Position numbers and translations under genes: made by a program. DNA of 64,000 nt. Origin: Culex pipiens pallens (taxonomy: Eukaryota; Arthropoda; Insecta; Diptera; Culicidae). The notes below the pieces were generated by a model. That model had not been told where the DNA came from. It worked only from the letters and a program-made list of their open reading frames with translations, and searched no databases. The stretch covers positions 115,842,090 through 115,906,089 of the forward strand of contig NC_068939.1 in assembly GCF_016801865.2 (NCBI RefSeq), read 5' to 3'. Shown here in pieces: positions 20,089 through 32,400 of this stretch (within the stretch, counting starts at the first letter, position 1; each line of letters starts with the position of its first letter).

Positions 20089-21874
20089 TTAATGAAACGA
20101 GTCAGCTCCCTCCGTGTACGCACGAGAGCATGCAGCTAGTGCTCAGTGCTCCATCGTTTTTTCGATTTTTTTCGCCGTAATTGATTGTGGTTACCCGCGA
20201 GTTTGCTTCTCCAGCATGCCAAAGGCCGGCCGTGGCCGTGGCAGTTCGAGTGCGGCCTCGAAAAACCCGCGAAGTTCGTCTACCGGCCGTGTGCAAAAAG
20301 GTAAACAAACCAACGCCGTGTCGGCCGCCATCGCGCAGGAGAGCGTCAGCGCTGAAGGCATCGACAAAAAGTTACTACATCCCGGATATGTCCCAAGATC
20401 ACCAGTGCGAACCCGTTCCGGTACTTCCGGTGCCACGACCAGTGGCACATCAACATCCGCCAACATCCCCATCAGGAACGAGTTCCAGATGCTGAGCGAC
20501 GACGAAGAAAATAACAACTCTGACGGTAGCAGCACTACCGACGACGACGACGACGATGATGGTCGTGCACGGAAAAAAGTGCCGACGTCAAAAAAGAACA
20601 ACTCTCCAGCGGAACGTAGACCACCTCCAATTTTTGTTTTGGACACGTTAGCGGACGATGTTGACGAGTTGCTGGAAGGCCTCGGATATTGTCTGAAAAT
20701 CGGTAAGTCGGCAGTGCAAGTGATCACACTGACCAAAAAGAATTTTGACCTGGTGTTTGAAGAATTGAAGCGTAGCAACTTCAACTTCTACACATTCAAC
20801 CCCGAGAAGCCCCCTGTTAAGGTTGTCTTGCAGGGTTATCAAGACCGTCCGATCTCCGACCTGAAGGGTCACCTTTCGGACGCCGGAATAAAACCGCGGG
20901 AGATTAAAGTGCTCTCGCGCAAGACAACGGTAACAGGTACACACACACTGTACCTGTTGTACTTCGACCGCGGCACCGTCAAGATCCAAGACCTGCGGCG
21001 GACTAAAACGTTGGACGGTTTTTGGGTAAACTGGCGGTTTTACACCAAGAACCCGACGGACGTAGCGCAATGCCACCGTTGCCAGAAATTCGGCCACGGC
21101 TCGCGGAACTGCAACCTCCGGCCCCGCTGCGTGAAGTGCGGTGAGTCACACCTCTCGGAGGCGTGCGCACTGCCACGAAAGGCGGACTTGGGGGACAAGG
21201 CAGAACAAACCAAGCCGCGCGTAAAGTGCGCGAACTGTGACGGCAACCATACCGGCAATTACCGCGGATGCGTCGCGCGCAAGGCCTACCTCGAGGAGCA
21301 GGAAAAGAGAAAAAAGAAAGCGTCCCACCCTCCTCAGCGAAGTACGAGCGCAGCCGTTCCTGCAGCTGGACAGCGTACGGTTCCAGCGGAAAACTCAGCG
21401 TTCCCTCCTGGTTGGGGGCGTTCGTTCGCCAGCGTGGTCGCTGCCGGTAGCGGCAGTACGGCCCAGCAAGAAGTCACCGGGGAAGATCTCTTCACCCTGC
21501 CGGAGTTCTTTGCTCTCGCGGGGGAGATGATGACGCGGTTTCGGAGCTGCCGGAACAAGGCAGAACAATTCCTGGCCCTTGGGGAACTGATGATCAAACA
21601 CATCTACAAAGGATAAATTTTCTGTGATCTAGTATTAAGCTTTCTCTTCCTCTATCCCCTTTCCTTTGCAATTTCTGTAAGTTTTTTTTATAGTTTTTTC
21701 TTACTCTTGCTAGTGCCTTAGTTAAAGAAATAATTGTTCCTAAATGGATTATGATGCAACACACAGCTGTAAGGAACTCCAAAACTCTGTTATGCACTTC
21801 AAAATAACTCATTGTATCTTGATTATTCACCAATAAAACCGAATTGAATTGAATTGAAAATTAATGAAACGAGT
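20089..21874 (+). mobile_element. Complete gag-only LINE relative (family A) with 14-bp target-site duplication
   Basis: The element (20103-21860, 1758 bp) lies between exact copies of TTAATGAAACGAGT (20089-20102 and 21861-21874). It starts CAGCTCCCTCCGTG, has a leader of about 113 bp, one intact gag ORF, a 3' UTR of about 240 bp with AATAAA at 21832-21837, and a terminal run GAATTGAATTGAATTG instead of a long poly(A). There is no endonuclease or RT. A second full-length copy (46388-48125) and the split copy (11118-14530) share the same ends, so this is a real family and not a chance deletion. Confidence 0.92.
20216..21616 (+). CDS. Gag-like zinc-knuckle protein of a gag-only element (family A)
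   Basis: 466 aa from ATG 20216 (MPKAGRGRGS). The upstream extension to 20114 starts with GTG in the leader, and the other two copies conserve the ATG. In order: a basic RG/Ser-rich start (1-35), an acidic run (DDDDDDD at 109-115), the block FVLDTLADDVDELLEGL (140-156), a PRE_C2HC-like domain (about 200-275), and zinc knuckles C286-C299, C305-C317 and C338-C352. A Lys-rich linker (362-369), a low-complexity spacer and the C-terminal motif DLFTLPEFFALAGEM...CRNKAEQF (424-452) follow. It is probably an RNA-binding protein that packages its own transcript. The element lacks enzymes, so RT must come in trans; the intact Jockey-type LINE 1 kb away is a candidate type, though its 3' end differs. Confidence 0.9.
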   Translation: MPKAGRGRGSSSAASKNPRSSSTGRVQKGKQTNAVSAAIAQESVSAEGIDKKLLHPGYVPRSPVRTRSGTSGATTSGTSTSANIPIRNEFQMLSDDEENNNSDGSSTTDDDDDDDGRARKKVPTSKKNNSPAERRPPPIFVLDTLADDVDELLEGLGYCLKIGKSAVQVITLTKKNFDLVFEELKRSNFNFYTFNPEKPPVKVVLQGYQDRPISDLKGHLSDAGIKPREIKVLSRKTTVTGTHTLYLLYFDRGTVKIQDLRRTKTLDGFWVNWRFYTKNPTDVAQCHRCQKFGHGSRNCNLRPRCVKCGESHLSEACALPRKADLGDKAEQTKPRVKCANCDGNHTGNYRGCVARKAYLEEQEKRKKKASHPPQRSTSAAVPAAGQRTVPAENSAFPPGWGRSFASVVAAGSGSTAQQEVTGEDLFTLPEFFALAGEMMTRFRSCRNKAEQFLALGELMIKHIYKG

Positions 21875-24084
21875 TGAATTTTTTGGCTCTATCCCCCCTA
21901 CATTTATCCATAAAATTTCAACCGCAGCTGAATTTGAGACATCAATTGCGAGAAATAAGCTTTCAAATTATTTGGATTACCTCTAATACACCCAGAAAAA
22001 TTTTGATCCCGATCGGAGTACTTTTTATTCGAATCATGCTGTTTTCGTGGGGAATTGCTGAATATAGATTGAGAATCTGCTGGTCCTAGCGTCTATGTTT
22101 TGAGCTAATATCGGGGACTCATTCGTTTGAATCTTTTTTTTTTTGGGTGGAGTGGCTTTTTTACTGGGATAATTTAAAGTTTAGGCTTAATAACAATTTG
22201 GGTAATTATTTCGTTTCGTACTAAAAAAGAATAGGTCGGGTCAACAACCTACTCACGCAATTAGCTGAATCAATGCTTCATCTATCGGAAACCATTAATC
22301 AATAAATTATCACTTTTCATTCTAGTTTTACCCTGCAAAGACCTACCAGACCATCCCCTTTATGGTTCCGTATGTGAGAACGGATGGGCACGGGCAAGTC
22401 AAGTGGGAGTAGGGCGCTTCTGGACCATACTTGCGGTAGGTCTTCTCATTTTCTTTCTATTGTTTAGTTGATTTAATGGGAGAAGAAAAATTAGACGTTA
22501 TGAAAATTTATTTGCCCCATAAAACACGCCTCCCACAGGCCAGACCAACGAGCGCCGGTTCTGGCCCAAAGTGGAGTGGAGGCCTGAATTCTGTACAGCA
22601 AGCGTGAAAAGGCCTGGGGAAATCGAAAGAAATGGATTGGCTAGGCGTGGATTCATTAGACACGGTCGTTTCTAATTAGTCGAGGCCAGAAATAAGTAGC
22701 TGGGTGGTTCTTAGGGTGAGAGTAGTCTATGAGAAACGGTTGATGAATTTGTTTAGCTTTAGTTGGCATTGTTGTCAGAACATGGTCAAAAACATTATTC
22801 TTTTCAATAACAATACCTGATGTTTTATTTGTTTAACAGACACCCTACGCACAAATGATTTGCTTCTTCACTAATATCACGAATCACGATCGAAATTGGT
22901 ATCATATTAGTCCCACCGGATTTGTGCCCAACCTGGGCCCCGTCTTCTAAGAATTCCAAGACTTGAGACTTGCGTCTGACCCCATTTTGATCTGCTTCTT
23001 GTGAACTGCCGGGCATTTCGCAGAAGCTTTCTGTTTGGCTCACGATTTCATCAGCATGGATTGCGGAAAAGCTATTAATTTGGGATTTCTCTGTTTCATA
23101 TTGGTGGTGGACCATTGGAGAGGTAGTGTTTTTCAGTCCGGTTGGCCCTCCGGGGTTTGTTTGCACTCCCTCACGAGTTCCCACAGAGCTGGAATTTGAT
23201 TTCAACGGAAAATCCCCGAAAAGCAAACATAGCAAAAGTCAAAACTAGTTTCCATTGATTAGCTTGGAATTTAATCCCGAAAGCCCTCCAGTTGTGAAAC
23301 CGTGCTGAAGTTGCAAGCTGCCAACAACGAAGGCAGTGCTTTGGCGTAATGTTTGGTTGCTCCTACCATGAACATGGCTGTTCTTTTTGAAGACGATCGG
23401 TGAATAGCAACCAGGTATGAATTTGACTTAAATTAGACCGACTTTCTGTCGTCCTTGTCTGAATACCTATTGTATGCATTGAATCAATTATAATTTTTCA
23501 ATTTTGTGCTTTTTTGGTCAAGATTAGGTCAGGATTATATTACAAATGAATGTGTAAAATAAGAATGGACATTCATTTGAAAAGGAGTTCTCTAAAACTA
23601 TCAAAACTAGTTTCGATCAAATCCGTCTGAAGTCTATACCTGAGAACTTTTCCCTTCCTTTCGCCATAAATAACTATTAGCAGGTTGGGTGCGTGTCAGT
23701 GAGGCAATGAAACTTTTACTATCGTACCGCACCCTCTCCCACTGCTCCCCCCCTCCCCACCCAAGATAAGTGAAATGTACCCAGCGATCCAGCCGTTCCA
23801 CCAGCCCATCCAATCCAATCCCTAATCGGCTCGCCCAATACGGTTGGCCTATAAAGCGTCGCGTAAATCAAATCAGTACGTCCTTTTATGGCGCCCCGTG
23901 CGCTAAAGGTGCACACACCCACCCAAACACACACACACAGTCAGTGTTTTATGGGTTTCGCGCGCCGCCATAAATTACCCCGGCATTGGTTTTGGTGTGC
24001 CCATCAGGGCAGGGGCCAAAGCGCAACCAGCTAAAGCAATAATCGACCCCGATACGATTACCTGGTGGGGACGCTGTTGGGATT
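21875..24084. other. Unique non-coding DNA, no gene assigned
   Basis: No repeat or gene was recognised. A minus-strand frame of about 136 codons (22825-23235) is the only long open stretch; it lacks an ATG at its start and any recognisable motif. A short (CA)n run lies near 23915-23939. Confidence 0.4.
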
Positions 24085-24345
24085 TAGTCAAGGCACAAAA
24101 CCCGAAAATAGCGATGCAAGAAGCAAATCGTGTAACAGGCCAGTTTTTTATGGATCTAGACTAAATCGACCATCCTGAATCCGAATCTGCCTGTTGATTT
24201 TCCCGATTCTCAAAGGGAACCGAGATATTCAAGATGGCGTCCAATATGGCGGCTGAATGGAAAAATCACAATAAAAGGATTTTTAAGTTCAATCAACTAC
24301 TCAAATTTAACTAAATTGGGGTCGCTGAACTCGAATATGATCCCT

Positions 24346-25880
24346 AGAATACTCCAAAGTACTCAGGGAATGTGCAATCCAAGATGGCGGCCAATATGGC
24401 GAAGTTAGAATATTGGAAATGTTTATACAGAAATGTAACAGGCTATCAACAGGTCAAATTTAACTAATTTGGGGTCGTTGAACTCGAATATGACCCCTAG
24501 AATACTCCAAAGTACTCAGGGAATATGCAATTCAAGATGGCGGCCAATATGGCGAAGTTAGAATATTGGAAATGATTATACAGAAATGTAACAGGCTATC
24601 AACAGGTCAAATTTAACTAATTTGGGGGTCGCTGAACTCAAATATGATCCCAAAAATACTCCAAAGTACTCAAAGAATGTGCAATCCAAGATGGCGGCCA
24701 AAATGGCGAAGTTAGAATATTGGAAATGTTTATACAGAAATGTAACAGGCAATCAACAGGTCAAATTTAACTAATTTGGGGTCGCTGAACTTGAATATGA
24801 CCCCTAGAATACTCCAAAGTACTCAGGGAATGTGCAATCTAAGATGGCGGCCAATATGACGAAGTTAGAATATTGGAAATGATTATACAGAAATGTAACA
24901 GGCTATCAACAAGTCAAATTTAACTAATTTGGGGTCGCTGAACTCGAATATGACCCCTAGAATACTCCGAAGTACTCAGGGAATGTGCAATCCAAGATGG
25001 CGGCCAATATGGCGAAGTTAGAATATTGGAAATGTTTATACAGAAATGTAACAGGCAATCATCAGGTCAAATTTAACTAATTTGGGGTCGCTGAACTCGA
25101 ATATGACCCCAAGAATACTCCGAAGTACTCAGGGAATGTGCAATCCAAGATGGCGGCCAAAATGGCGAAGTTAGAATATTGGAAATGTTTATACAGAAAT
25201 GTAACAGGCTATCATCAGGTCAAATTTAACTAATTTGGGGTCGCTGAACTCGAATATGACCCCAAGAATACTCCAAAGTACTCAGGGAATGTGCAATCCA
25301 AGATGGCGGCCAATATGGCGAAGTTAGAATATTGGAAATGTTTATACAGAAATGTAACAGGCAATCATCAGGTCAAATTTAACGAATTTGGGGTCGCTGA
25401 ACTCCAATATGACCCCTAGAATACTCCAAAGTACTCAGGGAATGTGCAATCCAAGATGGCGGCCAATATGGCGAAGTTAGAATATTGGAAATGTTTAAAC
25501 AGAAATGTAACAGGCTATCAACAGGTCAAATTTATCTAATTTGGGGTCGCTGAACTCCAATATGACCCCTAGAATACTCCGAAGTACTCAGGGAATGTGC
25601 AATCCAAGATGGCGGCCAATATGGCGAAGTTAGAATATTGGAAATGTTTATACAGAAATGTAACAGGCTATCAACAGGTCAAATTTAACTAATTTGGGGT
25701 CGCTGAACTCAAATATGATCCCAAAAATACTCCAAAGTACTCAGGGAATGTGCAATCCAAGATGGCGGCCAAAATGGCGAAGTTAGAATATTGGAAATGT
25801 TTATACAGAAACGTAACAGGCAATCAACAGGTCAAATTTAATTAATTTGGAGTCGCTGAATTCGAATATGACCCCTAGGA
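24346..25880 (+). repeat. Left arm: 153-bp tandem array, about 10 units
   Basis: The marker GAAGTTAG falls at 24401, 24554, 24708, 24861, 25014, 25167, 25320, 25473, 25626 and 25779. The spacing is 153 except for one 154, caused by an extra G. Each unit carries CAAGATGGCGGCC...ATGGCG. Units differ at a few positions, such as CTCGAAT/CTCAAAT/CTCCAAT. Confidence 0.95.
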
Positions 25881-25894
25881 TACCTAATTAAACA

Positions 25895-26143
25895 TTCCCT
25901 GAGTACTTTGGAGTATTTTTGGGATCATATTTGAGTTCAGCGACCCCAAATTAGTTAAATTTGACCTGTTGATTGCCTGTTACATTTCTGTATAAACATT
26001 TCCAATATTCTAACTTCGCCATATTGGCCGCCATCTTGGATTGCACATTCCCTGAGTACTTCGGAGTATTCTAGGGGTCATATTGGAGTTCAGCGACCCC
26101 AAATTAGTTAAATTTGATCTGTTGATTGCCTGTTACACTTCTG
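25895..26143 (-). repeat. Inner end of the right arm, about 1.6 units of the 153-bp repeat
   Basis: Inverted relative to the left arm and starting ATTCCCTGAGTACTTTGG right after the palindrome centre. It ends inside a unit at the left copy of the duplicated target (26118-26143) that flanks the inserted 3.3-kb sequence. Confidence 0.9.
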
Positions 26144-26146
26144 AGT

Positions 26147-28458
26147 CCGTTTTGCGATGCCTGTCCGTCAGGTCGCATGTTTTTTTCGCGTCGTTCGTCG
26201 TCGGTGATTTTGTCGGGTGAGTGCGTGCGTGTGTGTGTGAAGGTGCGGCTGGCTCTGGTTGAAAAATGACAGTTGAGCCAGTCCGTTTTGCGATGCCTGT
26301 CCGTCGGGTCGCATGTTTTTTCGCGTCGTTCGTCGTCGGTGATTTTGTCGGGTGAGTGCGCGCGTGTGTGTGTGAAGGTGCGGCTGGCTCTGGTTGAAAA
26401 ATGACAGTTGAGCCGTTTTGCGATGCCTGTCCGTCGGGTCGCATGTTTTTTCGCGTCGTTCGTCGTCGGTGATTTTGTCGGGTGAGTGCGTGCGTGTGTG
26501 TGTGAAGGTGCGGCTGGCTCTGGTTGAAAAATGACAATTGAGCCAGTCCGTTTTGCGATGCCTGTCCGTCAGGTCGCATGTTTTTTTCGCGTCGTTCGTC
26601 GTCGGTGATTTTGTCGGGTGAGTGCGTGCGTGTGTGTGTGAAGGTGCGGCTGGCTCTGGTTGAAAAATGACAGTTGAGCCAGTCCGTTTTGCGATGCCTG
26701 TCCGTCGGGTCGCATGTTTTTTTCGCGTCGTTCGTCGTCGGTGATTTTGTCGGGTGAGTGCGCGCGTGTGTGTGTGAAGGTGCGGCTGGCTCTGGTTGAA
26801 AAATGACAGTTGAGCCAGTCCGTTTTGCGATGCCTGTCCGTCGGGTCGCATGTTTTTTTCGCGTCGTTCGTCGTCGGTGATTTTGTCGGGTGAGTGCGTG
26901 CGTGTGTGTGTGAAGGTGCGGCTGGCTCTGGTTGAAAAATGACAATTGAGCCAGTCCGTTTTGCGATGCCTGTCCGTCAGGTCGCATGTTTTTTTCGCGT
27001 CGTTCGTCGTCGGTGATTTTGTCGGGTGAGTGCGTGCGTGTGTGTGTGAAGGTGCGGCTGGCTCTGGTTGAAAAATGACAGTTGAGCCAGTCCGTTTTGC
27101 GATGCCTGTCCGTCGGGTCGCATGTTTTTTTCGCGTCGTTCGTCGTCGGTGATTTTGTCGGGTGAGTGCGCGCGTGTGTGTGTGAAGGTGCGGCTGGCTC
27201 TGGTTGAAAAATGACAGTTGAGCCAGTCCGTTTTGCGATGCCTGTCCGTCGGGTCGCATGTTTTTTTCGCGTCGTTCGTCGTCGGTGATTTTGTCGGGTG
27301 AGTGCGTGCGTGTGTGTGTGAAGGTGCGGCTGGCTCTGGTTGAAAAATGACAGTTGAGCCAGTCCGTTTTGCGATGCCTGTCCGTCAGGTCGCATGTTTT
27401 TTTCGCGTCGTTCGTCGTCGGTGATTTTGTCGGGTGAGTGCGTGCGTGTGTGTGTGAAGGTGCGGCTGGCTCTGGTTGAAAAATGACAGTTGAGCCAGTC
27501 CGTTTTGCGATGCCTGTCCGTCGGGTCGCATGTTTTTTTCGCGTCGTTCGTCGTCGGTGATTTTGTCGGGTGAGTGCGTGCGTGTGTGTGTGAAGGTGCG
27601 GCTGGCTCTGGTTGAAAAATGACAGTTGAGCCAGTCCGTTTTGCGATGCCTGTCCGTCGGGTCGCATGTTTTTTTCGCGTCGTTCGTCGTCGGTGATTTT
27701 GTCGGGTGAGTGCGTGCGTGTGTGTGTGAAGGTGCGGCTGGCTCTGGTTGAAAAATGACAGTTGAGCCAGTCCGTTTTGCGATGCCTGTCCGTCAGGTCG
27801 CATGTTTTTTTTCGCGTCGTTCGTCGTCGGTGAGTTTGTCGGGTGAGTGCGTGCGTGTGTGTGTGAAGGTGCGGCTGGCTCTGGTTGAAAAATGACAGTT
27901 GAGCCAGTCCGTTTTGCGATGCCTGTCCGTCGGGTCGCATGTTTTTTTCGCGTCGTTCGTCGTCGGTGATTTTGTCGGGTGAGTGCGCGCGTGTGTGTGT
28001 GAAGGTGCGGCTGGCTCTGGTTGAAAAATGACAGTTGAGCCAGTCCGTTTTGCGATGCCTGTCCGTCGGGTCGCATGTTTTTTTCGCGTCGTTCGTCGTC
28101 GGTGATTTTGTCGGGTGAGTGCGTGCGTGTGTGTGTGAAGGTGCGGCTGGCTCTGGTTGAAAAATGACAGTTGAGCCAGTCCGTTTTGCGATGCCTGTCC
28201 GTCGGGTTGCATGTTTTTTCGCGTCGTTCGTCGTCGGTGATTTTGTCGGGTGAGTGCGCGCGTGTGTGTGTGAAGGTGCGGCTGGCTCTGGTTGAAAAAA
28301 TGTCAGTTGAGCCAGTCCGTTTTGCGATGCCTGTCCGTCGGGTTGCATGTTTTTTCGCGTCGTTCGTCGTCGGTGATTTTGTCGGGTGAGTGTGTGCGTG
28401 TGTGTGTGTGTGTGAATGTGCGGCTTGCTCTGGTTGTCACGATGACAGTCGAGGCAGT
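26147..28458 (+). repeat. 136-bp GC-rich minisatellite, 17 units
   Basis: The marker CCGTTTTG recurs at 26147, 26283, 26413, 26548, 26684, 26820, 26956 and then every 136-137 bp to 28317, with a degenerate copy at 28459. Two early spacings are 130 and 135 because of small deletions. Units are nearly identical and CpG-rich (TCGCGTCGTTCGTCGTCGG) and contain a (GT)n run. The minus strand has no stop in any frame, so 647-726-codon frames appear; they are by-products. Confidence 0.96.
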
Positions 28459-28469
28459 CCGTTTTGTGG

Positions 28470-29440
28470 TCACCTGTATGTTTGTCTATTCCTTTCTATT
28501 GACGTGGCTTTTTTTCTTCTTAGTTAGATTGTAAAGTTCAAATATCGCGATCGTCTTTCTCGTTAGTCAGTCGGGTTTCTTTGTTCTATGATTCGCGATT
28601 GTTTCATGGGAAGATTCGTTTTTAACTGCGTTAGCATAATATAAATTATATTTGACCTTTCGTTTCCCGCGAAATCACCTTTTAGCATTATAGCTCGTAA
28701 AGCACGGTGACAAATATTGTTTCAACGCGATTGTTCAAGTCCTTCAGATAACTCATAACTCATCAGTAATTAATTGGTCGCTCATCTTATAAAAACTTAA
28801 AAGTATAAATAGTCTCAGGTCAACTCTACGTAAATGTGTTACGCTGAGTATAATATTTCACCTTTTAATTACACACAATTTTGATTCTATCTTTCCACAG
28901 CCGGCTGTCTAAGATTGAATCATTTATGCTAAACTTAACACCAAATAACCGGGAATAGTCTCATCCGCATACTCCGACTGATTGCCTTGAGAATGCATAA
29001 TACATCACACCATTAAACAAAATTTATTGATTATTGGGTCGCATCATCATCCTCTATGTTGAATCCTGGCCATTACCCTTACCCACTAACAAAATCCCAA
29101 GTAGAAGTAGTTTTCCGGCACACGCGGGGGTGTGGATATCGTATAGAACCCACCCTTGGTAGCAGCCTGTGCTAACTAACATTCCCGTCCCGTTCCCTCG
29201 AGATCTACAAACTGACATGGCGGGCGCCGTTGGTGGCCAATGACTGTTTCCTATTAGTAACGGTTCTAGTTTTGATGATCGTGATGTTTTATCTTTTCAG
29301 CGCATTCATGCATGCTGTTGATAAGGGAAACATTATTTGATCGTTGAAGCGTATGACCGGTTGTGTTGATAGGATATTACGGTTCTGTTCAGTAACGGAG
29401 AAGGACAACCATGGGTGGTCTCTCATGCTCATGCTCATGC
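28470..29440 (+). other. Non-coding body and tail of the 3.3-kb insert
   Basis: About 970 bp without a useful ORF, ending in a TCATGC hexamer run (29421-29440). By position it would be the 3' UTR-like part of the insert. I do not recognise its family. Confidence 0.5.
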
Positions 29441-32400
29441 TCTGTTGATTGCCTGTTACACTTCTGTATAAACATTTCCAATATTCTTACTTCGCCATAT
29501 TGGCCGCCATCTTGGATTGCACATTCCCTGAGTACTTCGGAGTATTCTAGGGGTCATATTTGAGTTCAGCGACCCCAAATTAGTTAAATTTGACCTGTTG
29601 ATAGCCTGTTACATTTCTGTATAAACATTTCCAATATTCTAACTTCGCCATATTGGCCGCCATCTTGGATTGCACATTCCCTGAGTACTTTGGAGTATTC
29701 TAGGGGTCATATTGGAGTTCAGCGACCCCAAATTAGTTAAATTTGACCTGTTGATAGCCTGTTACATTTCTGTATAAACATTTCCAATATTCTAACTTCG
29801 CCATATTGGCCGCCATCTTGGATTGCACATTCCCTGAGTACTTCGGAGTATTCTAGGGGTCATATTGGAGTTCAGCGACCCCAAATTAGTTAAATTTGAC
29901 CTGTTGATAGCCTGTTACATTTCTGTATAAACATTTCCAATATTCTAACTTCGCCATATTGGCCGCCATCTTGGATTGCACATTCCCTGAGTACTTCGGA
30001 GTATTCTAGGGGTCATATTTGAGTTCAGCGACCCCAAATTAGTTAAATTTGACCTGTTGATAGCCTGTTACATTTCTGTATAAACATTTCCAATATTCTA
30101 ACTTCGCCATATTGGCCGCCATCTTGGATTGCACATTCCCTGAGTACTTTGGAGTATTCTAGGGGTCATATTTGAGTTCAGCGACCCCAAATTAGTTAAA
30201 TTTGACCTGTTGATAGCCTGTTACATTTCTGTATAAACATTTCCAATATTCTAACTTCGCCATATTGGCCGCCATCTTGGATTGCACATTCCCTGAGTAC
30301 TTCGGAGTATTCTAGGGGTCATATTGGAGTTCAGCGACCCCAAATTAGTTAAATTTGACCTGTTGATAGCCTGTTACATTTCTGTATAAACATTTCCAAT
30401 ATTCTAACTTCGCCATATTGGCCGCCATCTTGGATTGCACATTCCCTGAGTACTTCGGAGTATTCTAGGGGTCATATTTGAGTTCAGCGACCCCAAATTA
30501 GTTAAATTTGACCTGTTGATAGCCTGTTACATTTCTGTATAAACATTTCCAATATTCTAACTTCGCCATATTGGCCGCCATCTTGGATTGCACATTCCCT
30601 GAGTACTTCGGAGTATTCTAGGGGTCATATTCGAGTTCAGCGACCCCAAATTAGTTAAATTTGACCTGTTGATAGCCTGTTACATTTCTGTATAAACATT
30701 TCCAATATTCTAACTTCGCCATATTGGCCGCCATCTTGGATTGCACATTCCCTGAGTACTTCGGAGTATTCTAGGGGTCATATTAGAGTTCAGCGACCCC
30801 AAATTAGTTAAATTTGACCTGTTGATAGCCTGTTACATTTCTGTATAAACATTTCCAATATTCTAACTTCGCCATATTGGCCGCCATCTTGGATTGCACA
30901 TTCCCTGAGTACTTTGGAGTATTCTAGGGGTCATATTTGAGTTCAGCGACCCCAAATTAGTTAAATTTGACCTGTTGATAGCCTGTTACATTTCTGTATA
31001 AACATTTCCAATATTCTAACTTCGCCATATTGGCCGCCATCTTGGATTGCACATTCCCTGAGTACTTTGGAGTATTCTAGGGGTCATATTTGAGTTCAGC
31101 GACCCCAAATTAGTTAAATTTGACCTGTTGATAGCCTGTTACATTTCTGTATAAACATTTCCAATATTCTAACTTCGCCATATTGGCCGCCATCTTGGAT
31201 TGCACATTCCCTGAGTACTTTGGAGTATTCTAGGGGTCATATTCGAGTTCAGCGACCCCAAATTAGTTAAATTTGACCTGTTGATAGCCTGTTACATTTC
31301 TGTATAAACATTTCCAATATTCTAACTTCGCCATATTGGCCGCCATCTTGGATTGCACATTCCCTGAGTACTTTGGAGTATTCTAGGGGTCATATTCGAG
31401 TTCAGCGACCCCAAATTAGTTAAATTTGACCTGTTGATAGCCTGTTACATTTCTGTATAAACATTTCCAATATTCTAACTTCGCCATATTGGCCGCCATC
31501 TTGGATTGCACATTCCCTGAGTACTTCGGAGTATTCTAGGGGTCATATTTGAGTTCAGCGACCCCAAATTAGTTAAATTTGACCTGTTGATAGCCTGTTA
31601 CATTTCTGTATAAACATTTCCAATATTCTAACTTCGCCATATTGGCCGCCATCTTGGATTGCACATTCCCTGAGTACTTTGGAGTATTCTAGGGGTCATA
31701 TTTGAGTTCAGCGACCCCAAATTAGTTAAATTTGACCTGTTGATAGCCTGTTACATTTCTGTATAAACATTTCCAATATTCTAACTTCGCCATATTGGCC
31801 GCCATCTTGGATTGCACATTCCCTGAGTACTTTGGAGTATTCTAGGGGTCATATTCGAGTTCAGCGACCCCAAATTAGTTAAATTTGACCTGTTGATAGC
31901 CTGTTACATTTCTGTATAAACATTTCCAATATTCTAACTTCGCCATATTGGCCGCCATCTTGGATTGCACATTCCCTGAGTACTTCGGAGTATTCTAGGG
32001 GTCATATTGGAGTTCAGCGACCCCAAATTAGTTAAATTTGACCTGTTGATAGCCTGTTACATTTCTGTATAAACATTTCCAATATTCTAACTTCGCCATA
32101 TTGGCCGCCATCTTGGATTGCACATTCCCTGAGTACTTCGGAGTATTCTAGGGGTCATATTGGAGTTCAGCGACCCCAAATTAGTTAAATTTGACCTGTT
32201 GATAGCCTGTTACATTTCTGTATAAACATTTCCAATATTCTAACTTCGCCATATTGGCCGCCATCTTGGATTGCACATTCCCTGAGTACTTTGGAGTATT
32301 CTTGGGGTCATATTCGAGTTCAGCGACCCCAAATTAGTTAAATTTGACCTGTTGATAGCCTGTTACATTTCTGTATAAACATTTCCAATATTCTAACTTC

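Larger units (their letters stand above)
26118..29466 (+). mobile_element. Non-coding retroposon-like insert: tandem 136-bp monomers, body and hexamer tail
   Basis: The insert (26144-29440) is flanked by an exact 26-bp direct repeat of the host 153-bp unit (26118-26143 and 29441-29466, starting TCTGTTGATTGCC). Both copies share the private variant CACTTCTG where the other units have CATTTCTG, so this is a true target duplication. The insert starts inside a 136-bp monomer, runs through 17 monomers, then about 970 bp of unique DNA, and ends with CTCATGCTCATGCTCATGC. The layout is that of a LINE with tandem 5' monomers and a simple 3' tail, but without any ORF2. Confidence 0.8.

Noticed and set aside
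22825..23235. 136-codon minus-strand frame that reads like ordinary protein
   Set aside because: It starts with TTG directly after a stop, the first ATG is at codon 41, and no motif or splice context supports it. It could be an exon of a diverged gene, but I cannot support that.
26133..28348. 647- and 726-codon minus-strand frames
   Set aside because: They are by-products of the 136-bp minisatellite; the repeated peptide is one DNA unit read in three phases, with no domain.
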